DNA from: Enterococcus plantarum
GTDB lineage: Bacteria > Bacillota > Bacilli > Lactobacillales > Enterococcaceae
DNA length: 64,000 nt
Reading direction: 5' to 3'
Assembly (NCBI RefSeq): GCF_001730295.1
Contig: NZ_MIKA01000048.1
Coordinates: 1 to 64,000 of the forward strand
Shown here: positions 34,043 to 43,436 of the stretch, piece by piece
Numbering within the stretch: position 1 is the first letter of the stretch
How the letters are laid out: each line of letters opens with the position of its first letter
Made by a program: the position numbers and the translations under genes
The notes under the pieces: model-generated
Database searches by the model: none
What the model was told of the DNA's origin: nothing
Seen by the model: only the letters and a program-made list of their open reading frames with translations

Positions 34043-34092
34043 GAGTATGGAGCAAAACTATTTTTGGATTTTGCCTCATGCTCGTTTTTATA
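34043..34092 (+). terminator. Terminator after recN
   Basis: GAGTATGGAGCAAAA and TTTTGCCTCATGCTC form a long stem followed by GTTTTTATA. Confidence 0.75.
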
Positions 34093-34110
34093 TAAGTTTA
34101 ACGTTACTCA

Positions 34111-34160
34111 AAAAAATAGAGAAGAAAAACGATGCAAGGCATCTATCTTCTTCTCTGTTA
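34111..34160 (-). terminator. Terminator for the minus-strand corA/DUF4044 unit
   Basis: Read on the minus strand, AGAGAAGAAGATAGATGC and GCATCGTTTTTCTTCTCT form a hairpin followed by ATTTTTTTGAG. Confidence 0.75.
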
Positions 34161-34176
34161 ATGTCTATTTAGTTGA

Positions 34177-34290
34177 TTATCGTAAACTCATTATTGCAGT
34201 CAATATTGTTGAGCCAGCAATGGCAATTAGCATCAACCAAACAACGACTTTAGTGACTTTAGAAAATGTACTAGTCTTTTTATCGTTCAT
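34177..34290 (-). CDS. DUF4044-type membrane microprotein
   Basis: This 37-residue protein runs from ATG at 34290 to TAA at 34177. It has a short basic start (MNDKKTSTFSKVTK) and one transmembrane helix (VVVWLMLIAIAGSTILTAIM). This matches the DUF4044 microproteins found in Lactobacillales beside the dcw cluster. A ribosome-binding-like AAGGATG precedes it, and a dedicated terminator follows. It lies 70 bases downstream of corA and is probably co-transcribed. Function unknown; its place near division genes is suggestive only. Confidence 0.75.
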   Translation of the reverse strand: MNDKKTSTFSKVTKVVVWLMLIAIAGSTILTAIMSLR

Positions 34291-34360
34291 TGATTCTACA
34301 CATCCTTATTCTTTACTTTCTTTAGTTTACATCGTTTTACAAAAATCAGCAACTAAAATT

Positions 34361-35317
34361 TTACAAAAGGTTTCGTTTTTTAAGCCGTCGAATGACAAAA
34401 ATACATGTTACTGTTGTGACAACTGTAATCCAAAAAAAGGCATCTGCTCGGTTGGCGAAGGGTAATTTCACATTCATACCGAAGATTCCACCGATAATTG
34501 TGGGGATTGTCAAGACGATCGTTAAAGAAGTCAAAATCTTCATTACGTTATTGAGATTGTTTGAAACAATTGCTGAGAATGTATCGCTAACTTTATCTAC
34601 AAGTTTAAGTTGAATACTAGTAGTTGTTGCAGCTTGCTTTGTTTCCACTAGAATATCATGGAGCCGCGGTAAGTGAGCTCTAGGATCAGTAAATATTCTA
34701 GCATTATAGAGCATATTCAAAACCTCTAAATTGGAATTTATAGCAGATTCAAAATAAACTAAACTTTTTTGAATGTCCATCATTTGATATAGTTGACTAT
34801 TTTCGGTTGACACTTTTAATTCACCTTCAAGCATGTTTGTTTGTCGGATCAATTCTTTTAAAAAGCGGTTATAACAAGTCGATATTTGCCATGATAAGTG
34901 TAGAATCAAGGTTTCATGAATAGGCAATTCACTACTAGGGACTGGGGTAGAAAATGTTTGTTTTAAAAAATCAGCTGAATTATTGATCACGGTGATTACT
35001 TTTCCTTCAGTCGTCAAAATAATTGCGAAAGGGAAAGTATCTAATTGCGTGTACCCACTAGGACTGATTGTTTCATGGGGATATTGAAGCAACATCAAAG
35101 CAGGCTCTTCTAAAGTATTTTGATGTAACCCTTCAAACCGAGAATTTTCGTTATCATCTAGCACACCTGTGATATAATCTTTAGGGAGTTTATAAGTTGT
35201 GACTAATTGGTCGATTTCTTCTTCCGTAGGTTTTTCAACAGCAAGCCAAATGGTTTCATCTGTATCGGAATGAGAAGGAATCAGTTGACCATCTTCTATC
35301 TTTAAATAATTAATCAA
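34361..35317 (-). CDS. corA: CorA-family magnesium/divalent cation channel
   Basis: This 318-residue protein has an N-terminal cytoplasmic domain of about 250 residues with a long helix, then two C-terminal transmembrane helices. The signature GMN is present in GGIFGMNVKLPF at the end of the first helix, and a positively charged tail RRLKKRNLL follows the second. CorA forms pentameric channels for Mg2+ or related ions. It sits upstream of DUF3397 and mraZ but in opposite orientation. The start ATG has AAGAGGTGGC before it. Confidence 0.9.
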   Translation of the reverse strand: MINYLKIEDGQLIPSHSDTDETIWLAVEKPTEEEIDQLVTTYKLPKDYITGVLDDNENSRFEGLHQNTLEEPALMLLQYPHETISPSGYTQLDTFPFAIILTTEGKVITVINNSADFLKQTFSTPVPSSELPIHETLILHLSWQISTCYNRFLKELIRQTNMLEGELKVSTENSQLYQMMDIQKSLVYFESAINSNLEVLNMLYNARIFTDPRAHLPRLHDILVETKQAATTTSIQLKLVDKVSDTFSAIVSNNLNNVMKILTSLTIVLTIPTIIGGIFGMNVKLPFANRADAFFWITVVTTVTCIFVIRRLKKRNLL

Positions 35318-35501
35318 AATGCCACCTCTTTTTTTATGAAACTACTATAGCTCCATTATAATAGAAGTAGTGTATTTTTGGGAAACAAAGCTCTCTTAAT
35401 TTAGTATTATTTAGGCATGAACTTTTAAACGAAATGAAACATCTGTGTAAAGAAAATAAAGTATAGTTAATAAAGCGTGTTACGAAAGGAATTGTTAGTA
35501 A

Positions 35502-35873
35502 ATGGTGTCTTTTTCAATCATTATGCTTTTTTGGTATGTTTTCCCAGTAATTGTCTTATTTGCGAGTAATTTTATTATTTCAACGTTCTCATTGACAGAG
35601 CGTTTTAAAGTAAAAGCGCCAGATATTTCAATTCCATTTTTATTCATAGGATTAAACGAATTATCAAAAGATAGTTACGGACAAACAATTGTGCCTTATA
35701 TGATCATTTCAGTTTTGCTATTGGGGATTTGCGTGGCTGTTTTCCAAGCATACTACTATGGAGAGATTCTTTATGGCAGATATTTTAAAATGTTTTGGCG
35801 CTTAGTCTTTCTTTTAAGCTTAGTCTTATATGCAGTGCTTATTTTGCTGAACATCGTTCATTATTTTTCATAA
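35502..35873 (+). CDS. DUF3397 membrane protein
   Basis: This 123-residue protein has three to four transmembrane helices (about residues 3-25, 38-52, 63-85 and 95-118), matching the DUF3397 proteins that precede mraZ in Lactobacillales. The motif KVKAPDISIPFLFIGLNELS between helices 1 and 2 is the most family-like part. Function unknown. It has its own terminator, so it is not in the mraZ transcript. The start ATG 35502 follows GAAAGGAATTG. Confidence 0.8.
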   Translation: MVSFSIIMLFWYVFPVIVLFASNFIISTFSLTERFKVKAPDISIPFLFIGLNELSKDSYGQTIVPYMIISVLLLGICVAVFQAYYYGEILYGRYFKMFWRLVFLLSLVLYAVLILLNIVHYFS

Positions 35874-35877
35874 ATTT

Positions 35878-35923
35878 AAAAGGGTGGCAGACATCTCACC
35901 ACTTGTCCCCACCCTTTTTATTT
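35878..35923 (+). terminator. Terminator after the DUF3397 gene
   Basis: AAAAGGGTGG and CCACCCTTTTT form a stem with an internal loop, followed by a T tract. Confidence 0.8.
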
Positions 35924-36080
35924 GAAATATTTTTATGAGAAATCTCACTTGAAAATTGGAAGTTAAAATCCTTATAAAATCCGTTGTATAGGAATTGGTA
36001 CCGCTTTTTCATATAGTTGTTCTACACACTTGAATATTACAAATTTTTTAAATAACCATTAAAAGGTGGAAGATTTATTG

Positions 36081-36112
36081 TTTTTGGTGGTAGAAAGTGG
36101 TGGGATGTGGTA
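36081..36112 (+). promoter_or_regulatory. MraZ box (three GTGG repeats at 10-bp period)
   Basis: GTGG occurs at 36087, 36097 and 36107 in the units TTGGTGGTAG, AAAGTGGTGG and GATGTGGTAG. This agrees with the known MraZ operator of tandem AAAGTG(T/G)NNN repeats upstream of mraZ in Firmicutes and Mollicutes. More GTGG copies lie at 36066, 36128 and 36136, out of register. It should mediate autoregulation of the dcw operon. Confidence 0.75.
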
Positions 36113-36151
36113 GACTGTTTCTATCAAGTGGAAAAGTGGGGGAAATTGGCT

Positions 36152-36583
36152 ATGTTTATGGGTGAATTTCAACATAATATAGATGCCAAAGGCCGACTCA
36201 TCGTACCAGCTAAATTTCGAGACCAATTAGGTGAGAAATTTGTGGTAACTAGGGGAATGGATGGCTGTTTATTTGGTTATCCAATGTCCGAATGGGAGCA
36301 ATTAGAGGAGAAGTTGAAAGAAATGCCTCTAGCCAAGAAGGATGCCCGTACATTTGTCCGCTTTTTTTACTCGGCTGCTACAGAATGTGAAATCGATAAG
36401 CAAGGCAGGATTAATATCCCAGCTACTTTGAGAACGCATGGTAGTTTGGAAAAAGCTTGCGTGATTATCGGTGTTTCAAATCGAATTGAGATTTGGGATG
36501 AAGCACGTTGGCAAGAATTTTCTACAGAAGCTGAAGAGAATTTTGATGAAATTGCAGAATCGATGATTGATTTTGGCTTTTAG
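36152..36583 (+). CDS. mraZ: Transcriptional regulator MraZ
   Basis: This 143-residue protein starts at ATG 36152 ([20 protein letters not shown], the standard beginning; GTGGGGGAAATT upstream), not at the longer 36107 frame. It has two SpoVT/AbrB-like halves, the second with [19 protein letters not shown]. MraZ forms rings that bind tandem repeats before its own gene and controls division and cell-wall genes. It is the first gene of the dcw cluster. Confidence 0.95.
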   Translation: MFMGEFQHNIDAKGRLIVPAKFRDQLGEKFVVTRGMDGCLFGYPMSEWEQLEEKLKEMPLAKKDARTFVRFFYSAATECEIDKQGRINIPATLRTHGSLEKACVIIGVSNRIEIWDEARWQEFSTEAEENFDEIAESMIDFGF

Positions 36584-36596
36584 AAAGAGGAGCATT

Positions 36597-37556
36597 ATGA
36601 CAGAAGATTTTCAGCATTATACTGTTTTATTAAAAGAGACAGTTGATGGCTTACATGTGAAAGAAGATGGCATCTATGTCGATTGCACATTGGGCGGCGC
36701 AGGTCATAGTGAGTACTTACTCTCACAACTAAGCGAGCAAGGGCATTTATATGCGTTTGATCAAGATCAAAAAGCATTGGATTTTGCAGCACAACGATTA
36801 AAAAAATATGTTGATCTAGGGATGGTAACCTTTATCAAGTCGAATTTTCGATATTTAAAAGAAGAGTTAGCGAATCAGGAGATTTATCATGTCGATGGTA
36901 TTTTATACGATTTAGGTGTTTCTTCTCCTCAGTTGGATGAAGCTGAGCGTGGATTTAGCTATCACCAAGATGCACCGTTAGATATGCGGATGGATCAAGA
37001 AGCAGAGTTATCTGCTTACCAAGTCGTTAATGACTATACTTATCATGAATTAGTGAAGATTTTTTTCCGTTACGGCGAAGAAAAATTTTCTAAACAAGTT
37101 GCTCGAGAGATCGAAAGAGTACGTGCGAAAGCACCGATTGAAACGACTGGCGAACTAGTAGAAATTATAAAATCTGCCATTCCAGCACCTGCTAGACGCA
37201 AAGGTGGACATCCAGCAAAACGAATCTTTCAAGCAATTCGAATTGCGGTCAACGATGAACTGGGAGTCGTAGAAGAGTCTTTGGAACAAGCGATTGCTTT
37301 ATTAAACAAAAACGGTCGGATCAGCGTGATTACATTTCACTCCTTAGAAGACCGGATTGTAAAAAGCATGTTTAAAGAATATAGTACAATGCAGGATTTA
37401 CCACCTGGGCTACCAGTAGTTCCAGAAGAATTTCAACCAGAATTAAATGTAATAACTAGAAAGCCGATTTTACCAGGTGAGACTGAATTGGCTGAAAATA
37501 ATCGCTCACGAAGTGCTAAATTAAGAATTGCCGAAAAAGTTAAATTAAACTTATAA
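36597..37556 (+). CDS. rsmH: 16S rRNA m4C1402 methyltransferase RsmH
   Basis: This 319-residue protein (former MraW) starts at ATG 36597 after AAAGAGGAGC. The SAM-binding motif is [14 protein letters not shown] near residue 27. [20 protein letters not shown] and APLDMRMDQ are family hallmarks, as are [18 protein letters not shown] and ISFHSLEDR-like [12 protein letters not shown]. It methylates C1402 in the ribosomal P site. It comes 13 bases after mraZ. Confidence 0.95.
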   Translation: MTEDFQHYTVLLKETVDGLHVKEDGIYVDCTLGGAGHSEYLLSQLSEQGHLYAFDQDQKALDFAAQRLKKYVDLGMVTFIKSNFRYLKEELANQEIYHVDGILYDLGVSSPQLDEAERGFSYHQDAPLDMRMDQEAELSAYQVVNDYTYHELVKIFFRYGEEKFSKQVAREIERVRAKAPIETTGELVEIIKSAIPAPARRKGGHPAKRIFQAIRIAVNDELGVVEESLEQAIALLNKNGRISVITFHSLEDRIVKSMFKEYSTMQDLPPGLPVVPEEFQPELNVITRKPILPGETELAENNRSRSAKLRIAEKVKLNL

Positions 37557-37572
37557 AGAAAGGGGTACTGAC

Positions 37573-37974
37573 ATGGCTGAGTTAAAAAAAATGGAAGATT
37601 TTCAATATGATATTCCAGTGATGGATGAACCAGTCAAAGGTCCAAATAATGAACCTAAAGTTCAAAAAAATGTAGACCTACCCCAATCACCGAAAAGGAA
37701 GTTGAGAAATATCTCACTTTTAGAAAAGGCAATCGGCTTTTTATTGTTAGTAGCGATTATTGGAATAGCAATTCTCACCATTCAAGTACGTACATCTATT
37801 ACACAAATGACGAACCAAATCACTGAAACACAAGCAACGATCCAAGAAAAAGAAGAATCAGCTTTGAAATTAGAGCAACAAAAAAATGAATTATCAAAAG
37901 CAGATCGTATTAAGGAAGTTGCAAAAAGCAAAGGTCTTTCTGATAATATTGAGAATATTAAGAAAGTAAAATAA
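37573..37974 (+). CDS. ftsL: Cell division protein FtsL
   Basis: This 133-residue bitopic protein has a cytoplasmic N-terminus of about 53 residues, a transmembrane helix at about 55-75 (AIGFLLLVAIIGIAILTIQV), then an extracellular coiled coil with heptads (ITETQATIQEKEESALKLEQ). It forms a complex with DivIC and DivIB and helps activate septal peptidoglycan synthesis. Identification rests on topology and position between rsmH and the division PBP, since FtsL sequences diverge. Confidence 0.9.
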   Translation: MAELKKMEDFQYDIPVMDEPVKGPNNEPKVQKNVDLPQSPKRKLRNISLLEKAIGFLLLVAIIGIAILTIQVRTSITQMTNQITETQATIQEKEESALKLEQQKNELSKADRIKEVAKSKGLSDNIENIKKVK

Positions 37975-37998
37975 GGAAATATAAGGAAAGTGAAATAG

Positions 37999-39864
37999 AT
38001 GAGCACAAAAAATAAAATAAAGAATTTTGTCAAAAAGAAGAACTTAAATCCAATGAACAATCGTAAAAAAGTAGGCATTATTTTATTTGCTACGAGTATT
38101 GGATTGTTCTTTTTATTTGCCTTTAGATTAACGTATATTGTGGCTGTTGGTAAAGTCGCTGGTGTTTCTTTGCCAGAAAAAACAGCGGACCTTTATCAAG
38201 GTAGTAAAGTTGTTAAAGCCAAAAGAGGTGCGATATTAGATCGTAACGGCGAAGTAATCGCAGAAGATGCTACTTCATATTCCGTCTACGCTATTTTGTC
38301 AGAAACCTATCTTGGCGAAGATAATAAAAAACTTTATGCACAGAAAAAAGATTTTGATGCTTTAGCTGAAATCTTAGATAGAAACACAGAATTATCTAAA
38401 GATGAAGCACTAAATTACTTAAATAAAGGTGTCAACGAAGATGGTACCGTGAAGTTTCAAGTTGAATTTGGAAGCAAAGGGAAAAACATCACGTTAGAAA
38501 CTAGACAAAAAATTGAAGATGAATTAAAACAGAAAAAACTTGCAGGACTTTATTTTGAAGGACATCCAGCTAGAATTTATCCTAATGGTGTCTTTGCTTC
38601 TCACTTTATCGGGTATACAGATTCTGTCGATGCTGAAGACGATTCAAAAGGGTTAGTTGGGAAAATGGGCTTAGAAGAGTCTTACAATGATATTTTAAAA
38701 GGGCAAGATGGCAAAATCGAATATGAAAAAGATGTATATGGAAATCCTTTACCTGGTACAGTTGCTAGTAAAAAAGAAGCTGTAGATGGCAAAGATATCT
38801 ATACAACGATCGACAGTCGTATACAGAGCCAATTGGAATCATTATTAGATCCAGTTGTTGAAGAATACAAACCAGAAGATATGACAGCAATGCTGATGAA
38901 AGCAAAAACTGGTGAAATACTTGCCATGTCACAACGACCTTCATTCAATCCTGAAACAAAAGAAGGAATAAAAGAATGGCGTAACTTGTTAGTAGAAGAC
39001 AGGTTCGAACCAGGTTCCACTATGAAACTTTTCACTACAGCCGCAGCAATGCAAGAAGGGAAGTTTAACCCCAATACAACATTTGCTTATCCAGCTGGCG
39101 GTTATAAATTAGATGACAGAACTGTAAACGATCATGATTTTGGTGCAGTGGGGCCTTTGACGTTCCGTCAGGCTATTTCTTGGTCTAGTAACGTAGGAAT
39201 GCTTACTTTAGAGCAAATGATTGGTGGCGACAAGTGGAAAGAGTATCTGGAAAAATTTGGATTTGGTAAATCAACGAATTCAGATCTAGCAGGGGAGTCA
39301 GCAGGGGAACTTCCAGGAGATAACTGGGTCGATCAAGCGATGTCTTCATTTGGTCAAGCAATCTCTGTTACAAACTTCCAAATGATGCAAGCTTATACAG
39401 CAATTGCCAATGACGGTTCAATGTTGAAGCCGCAGTATATCAGTAAAATTGTAGATAAAAATACTGGAGAAGAAAAAGTTACTCAACCAGAAAAAGTAGG
39501 GCAACCGGTCATTACACCACAAGCTGCAAGTGATATTCGAACATATATGATCGATACAGTAGAAGATCCTAATTATGGTATTGCTTATGACGTTTACAAA
39601 GTTCCAGGATATCATGTAGCGGCTAAAACAGGTACAGCTCAAATCACTGGAAAAAATGGATACATGGCTGGTTTAACAGATTATACCTATTCTGTTGTAG
39701 AAATGGTACCAGCAGATAATCCAGAATATATTTTGTATCTTACAATGAAAAAACCTCAAACCTACACTAGAGATGCACTTGCTAAAATTGCTAATCCGTT
39801 GATGAAAGTTGTAATGGATTCGATGGATAGTGACTCAGCTGCAACTGAAGATGTGGCGAAATAA
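37999..39864 (+). CDS. Division-specific class B penicillin-binding protein (FtsI/PBP2X-like)
   Basis: This 621-residue protein has an N-terminal membrane anchor (about 24-46), a PBP dimerisation domain (RGAILDRNGEVIAEDATSYS near 75), and a transpeptidase domain with the three motifs STMK (GSTMKLF), SSN (SWSSNVG) and KTG (AKTGTAQ). It crosslinks septal peptidoglycan. The chain ends about 75 residues after KTGTAQ, so the C-terminal PASTA domains seen in many PBP2X-type proteins are absent. No frameshifted PASTA remnant follows the stop. mraY follows. Confidence 0.92.
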   Translation: MSTKNKIKNFVKKKNLNPMNNRKKVGIILFATSIGLFFLFAFRLTYIVAVGKVAGVSLPEKTADLYQGSKVVKAKRGAILDRNGEVIAEDATSYSVYAILSETYLGEDNKKLYAQKKDFDALAEILDRNTELSKDEALNYLNKGVNEDGTVKFQVEFGSKGKNITLETRQKIEDELKQKKLAGLYFEGHPARIYPNGVFASHFIGYTDSVDAEDDSKGLVGKMGLEESYNDILKGQDGKIEYEKDVYGNPLPGTVASKKEAVDGKDIYTTIDSRIQSQLESLLDPVVEEYKPEDMTAMLMKAKTGEILAMSQRPSFNPETKEGIKEWRNLLVEDRFEPGSTMKLFTTAAAMQEGKFNPNTTFAYPAGGYKLDDRTVNDHDFGAVGPLTFRQAISWSSNVGMLTLEQMIGGDKWKEYLEKFGFGKSTNSDLAGESAGELPGDNWVDQAMSSFGQAISVTNFQMMQAYTAIANDGSMLKPQYISKIVDKNTGEEKVTQPEKVGQPVITPQAASDIRTYMIDTVEDPNYGIAYDVYKVPGYHVAAKTGTAQITGKNGYMAGLTDYTYSVVEMVPADNPEYILYLTMKKPQTYTRDALAKIANPLMKVVMDSMDSDSAATEDVAK

Positions 39865-39909
39865 ATGAAAAAGTAAACCAATACGAGTTGAATAATTAGG
39901 AGAGATATC

Positions 39910-40875
39910 ATGGAGTGGACACAAATTTTTATTCCCATAGTATGTAGTTTTGCGATAACAGTGGCGGTGATGCCGATGTTTATCGGTTACTTCCAAATGA
40001 AGAAACAAGGACAAACAACACGTGAAGACGGTCCGACTTGGCATAACGTAAAAACAGGCACGCCAACGATGGGTGGTTTAGTATTCTTAGTTGCAAGTTT
40101 TATCACGTCATTATTAGTGGGATTATGGAAACAAGAACTCACTCCTTCTTTACTGATTATTTTATTCATCTTAGTTCTTTATGGTTTATTGGGATTTTTA
40201 GATGATTTTATTAAAGTATTTAAAAAAAGAAACATGGGGTTAAATTCCCGTCAAAAATTGATTGGTCAAATCATTGGCGGGTTAGTATTTTATTTTGTTT
40301 ACCGTTCAGAAGGATTACCTGATACGTTAGATTTATTTGGTGTTATGACGTTGCCTTTAGGTATTTTTTATGGCGTATTCGTCATTTTTTGGTTGGTTGG
40401 TTTTTCCAACGCTGTGAACTTAACTGATGGGATCGATGGATTGGTCGCAGGTTTAGGGACGATTTCCTTTGGTACATATGCCATCATTGCTTGGAAGCAG
40501 CAACAATTTGATGTTGTGATCATATGTCTAAGTGTGATCGGTGGGCTATTAGGTTTCTTCCCGTATAATAGAAAACCAGCTAAAATTTTTATGGGTGATG
40601 TTGGTTCACTTGCCTTAGGCGGCTTGTTGGCGGCGATTTCAATTATATTGCGTCAAGAGTGGACATTATTGTTGATCGGATTGGTTTATGTATGTGAAAC
40701 AGCGAGTGTTATTTTACAAGTTGCTTCATTTAAGCTGTTTGGTAGACGAATCTTTAAAATGTCGCCGATTCATCATCATTTTGAAATGTGTGGTTGGTCT
40801 GAATGGAAAATTGATATTGTCTTCTGGTTAACCGGTGCTATTTGTTCAGCTATCACATTATGGATTATTTTTTAG
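39910..40875 (+). CDS. mraY: Phospho-MurNAc-pentapeptide transferase MraY
   Basis: This 321-residue polytopic enzyme has about ten transmembrane helices and makes lipid I at the membrane. Family blocks are visible: [52 protein letters not shown] with the catalytic Asp residues, and [14 protein letters not shown] near the C-terminus. The start ATG 39910 follows TAGGAGAGA. It lies between the division PBP and murD, as usual. Confidence 0.96.
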   Translation: MEWTQIFIPIVCSFAITVAVMPMFIGYFQMKKQGQTTREDGPTWHNVKTGTPTMGGLVFLVASFITSLLVGLWKQELTPSLLIILFILVLYGLLGFLDDFIKVFKKRNMGLNSRQKLIGQIIGGLVFYFVYRSEGLPDTLDLFGVMTLPLGIFYGVFVIFWLVGFSNAVNLTDGIDGLVAGLGTISFGTYAIIAWKQQQFDVVIICLSVIGGLLGFFPYNRKPAKIFMGDVGSLALGGLLAAISIILRQEWTLLLIGLVYVCETASVILQVASFKLFGRRIFKMSPIHHHFEMCGWSEWKIDIVFWLTGAICSAITLWIIF

Positions 40876-40951
40876 AGAGTCCTAGATAAAAAAAGTCTAG
40901 CATCAAGAAGCAACACTTCATTCAGCTTTTCTAAGATAAGGGGAAATTATA

Positions 40952-42322
40952 ATGAAAAAAATTACAGAGTATGAAAATAAAAAAGTCCTTGTTCTTGGAC
41001 TTGCTAAAAGTGGTGTTAGTGCGGCTAAGTTGTTGCATGAGCTAGGTGCATTAGTAACGGTAAATGACTTTAAACAATTTGATCAAAACCCTGAAGCCCA
41101 AGATTTATTAACCTTGGGTATTCGTGTTGTTACAGGAGGGCATCCAATTGAACTTTTAGATGAAGATTTTTCTTTGATCGTAAAGAATCCAGGGATTCCT
41201 TATTCAAATCCTTTGGTAGCAAAAGCAATAAGCATACAATTACCTGTGCTTACAGAAGTAGAGCTTGCTTATCAAATCGCAGAATGTCCTATTATTGGGA
41301 TTACGGGAACAAATGGGAAAACAACAACCACTACAATGATTGGGTTGCTGCTGAATGCTGAGCGTAAAAATGGCACTGCTCGTTTAGCTGGGAATATTGG
41401 CTATCCAGCAAGCGAAGTTGCTGAAAAAGCTAGTGCAGCAGATGATATTGTTATGGAATTATCAAGTTTTCAATTGATGGGAATCCAAACTTTTCGTCCA
41501 CAAATAGCTGTAATCACAAATATTTACGAAGCACATTTAGATTATCATGGGTCAAGAGAAGAGTATGTAAAAGCCAAATGGGCAATACAAGAAAATATGC
41601 AAGAAAATGATTTTCTTGTTTTAAATTGGAACCAGCAAGAATTACAAGAGTTAAGCAAGCAAACAAAAGCTGAAATTATTCCATTTTCAACGAAAGAAAA
41701 AGTTGCCGGTGCTTATCTTGTAGACGGGAAAATTTACTTCAAAGAAGAATATATCATGCTGGCAGCAGAACTTGGTGTACCAGGCAGTCATAATATTGAG
41801 AATGCATTGGCTGCGATTTCTGTTGCTAAATTAAAAGATACTCCAACAGAGGTGATCAGAAAAACTTTAATGGTGTTTACTGGAGTACCTCATCGCACGC
41901 AATATGTTGGAGAAATCTCAGGACGAAAATTTTACAATGATTCAAAAGCGACTAATATCTTGGCTACGGAGATGGCTTTAAGCGGGTTTGATCACTCTTC
42001 GCTTGTCTTATTAGCCGGTGGCCTAGATCGAGGAAATAGCTTTGATGAGTTGGTTCCCTCACTAAAAGGAATCAAGGCAATTATTCTTTTCGGTGAAACA
42101 AAAGATAAACTGCACAAAGCAGCAGTCGAAGCCGGAATCAAAACAATCTATTTGACAGAAAACGTTCAAACGGCTGTACAAGAAGCCTATGATTTTTCTG
42201 AAAAAAATGATACTATTCTATTATCGCCTGCGTGCGCAAGTTGGGATCAGTATCCTAATTTTGAACTGCGCGGAGAGGCGTTTATCCAAGCGATGCACCA
42301 GCTAAAAGACATAGAAAAGTGA
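40952..42322 (+). CDS. murD: UDP-MurNAc-L-alanine:D-glutamate ligase
   Basis: This 456-residue Mur ligase has an N-terminal Rossmann domain with [15 protein letters not shown], the ATP-binding P-loop [12 protein letters not shown] near residue 115, and family motifs [19 protein letters not shown], and [11 protein letters not shown] with NDSKATN in the C-terminal domain. It adds D-Glu to UDP-MurNAc-L-Ala. It lies eight bases before murG. Confidence 0.96.
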   Translation: MKKITEYENKKVLVLGLAKSGVSAAKLLHELGALVTVNDFKQFDQNPEAQDLLTLGIRVVTGGHPIELLDEDFSLIVKNPGIPYSNPLVAKAISIQLPVLTEVELAYQIAECPIIGITGTNGKTTTTTMIGLLLNAERKNGTARLAGNIGYPASEVAEKASAADDIVMELSSFQLMGIQTFRPQIAVITNIYEAHLDYHGSREEYVKAKWAIQENMQENDFLVLNWNQQELQELSKQTKAEIIPFSTKEKVAGAYLVDGKIYFKEEYIMLAAELGVPGSHNIENALAAISVAKLKDTPTEVIRKTLMVFTGVPHRTQYVGEISGRKFYNDSKATNILATEMALSGFDHSSLVLLAGGLDRGNSFDELVPSLKGIKAIILFGETKDKLHKAAVEAGIKTIYLTENVQTAVQEAYDFSEKNDTILLSPACASWDQYPNFELRGEAFIQAMHQLKDIEK

Positions 42323-42329
42323 GATAATT

Positions 42330-43421
42330 ATGAAGATATTAATAACCGGCGGCGGAACAGGTGGACACATTTATCCAGCTTTAGCCTTTGTGAACTATAT
42401 GAAACAAATAAATCCTGATACTGAGTTCATGTACGTTGGAACACAAATAGGCCTAGAAAGCAAAATTGTGCCAAAATACAATATTCCGTTTGAAACGATC
42501 AGAATCCAAGGGTTTCGTCGTTCGCTCAGTCCTCAGAATATTAAAACAGTCTATCTTTTCCTAAACAGTATCGGAAAAGCTAAAAAAATTATTAAAGAGT
42601 TTCAACCTGATGTTGTCATTGGAACAGGTGGCTATGTCTCAGGTTCGGTGGTCTATGCTGCAAAGCAGTTAAACATCCCAACCATCATACATGAGCAAAA
42701 TAGTATACCTGGAATGACAAACAAGTTTTTAAGTAAATATGCGACTAAAGTAGCCATTTGTTTTCCTGATGTTGCTGAATATTTTCCTAAAGATAAGGTC
42801 GTTTTGACAGGGAATCCAAGAGCTCAAGAAGTCGTGATGATCGAGAAAACGGATGTTTTAAAAGAATATGGACTAGACCCTAACAAAAAAACAGTCGTAA
42901 TTTTTGGTGGAAGCCGTGGTGCATTGAAAATAAATCAAGCGTTCATTGAAGCCTTCTCTCTATTTGAACAGCGTGAGTATCAAGTTCTATACGCATCAGG
43001 CGAGCGATATTATAAAGAATTACAAGAAACATTAAAACTTTCAGAAAAAAAATTGACAAACATCAGTATTCAGCCTTATATTGATAAAATGGCTGAGGTT
43101 TTAGCCGCAGCAGATTTAATGGTTGGACGGGCTGGAGCGACCTCTATCGCAGAATTTACAGCGTTAGGATTACCTGCGATTTTAGTACCAAGTCCATACG
43201 TCACAAATGATCATCAAACAAAGAATGCCCAAAGTTTAGTCAAATCTGGAGCAGTTGAGATGATCGCGGACAAAGAACTTACTGGTTCTAATCTAGCAAC
43301 AACAATCGATGAAATTTTGTTAAATGAATCCCGCCATCAATCTATGGCTAAGGCTTCTAAAAAAGAAGGAATTCCAGATGCCGGTGAAAGACTGTACAAA
43401 GTGGTGAAAGAGATAACTTGA
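42330..43421 (+). CDS. murG: Lipid II synthase MurG (GlcNAc transferase)
   Basis: This 363-residue GT-B glycosyltransferase has the glycine-rich acceptor loop [13 protein letters not shown] at residues 7-19, [23 protein letters not shown], the second G-loop [12 protein letters not shown], and [24 protein letters not shown] for UDP-GlcNAc binding. It is a peripheral membrane enzyme that makes lipid II. It is followed after 15 bases by divIB, whose ribosome binding site AGGAGGTG lies directly after the murG stop. Confidence 0.96.
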   Translation: MKILITGGGTGGHIYPALAFVNYMKQINPDTEFMYVGTQIGLESKIVPKYNIPFETIRIQGFRRSLSPQNIKTVYLFLNSIGKAKKIIKEFQPDVVIGTGGYVSGSVVYAAKQLNIPTIIHEQNSIPGMTNKFLSKYATKVAICFPDVAEYFPKDKVVLTGNPRAQEVVMIEKTDVLKEYGLDPNKKTVVIFGGSRGALKINQAFIEAFSLFEQREYQVLYASGERYYKELQETLKLSEKKLTNISIQPYIDKMAEVLAAADLMVGRAGATSIAEFTALGLPAILVPSPYVTNDHQTKNAQSLVKSGAVEMIADKELTGSNLATTIDEILLNESRHQSMAKASKKEGIPDAGERLYKVVKEIT

Positions 43422-43436
43422 TAGGAGGTGTAAAAG

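Noticed and set aside
34064-34465. Long plus-strand frame across the corA end
   Set aside because: It runs antisense through two terminators, the DUF4044 gene and the end of corA. The product looks like a shadow of these.
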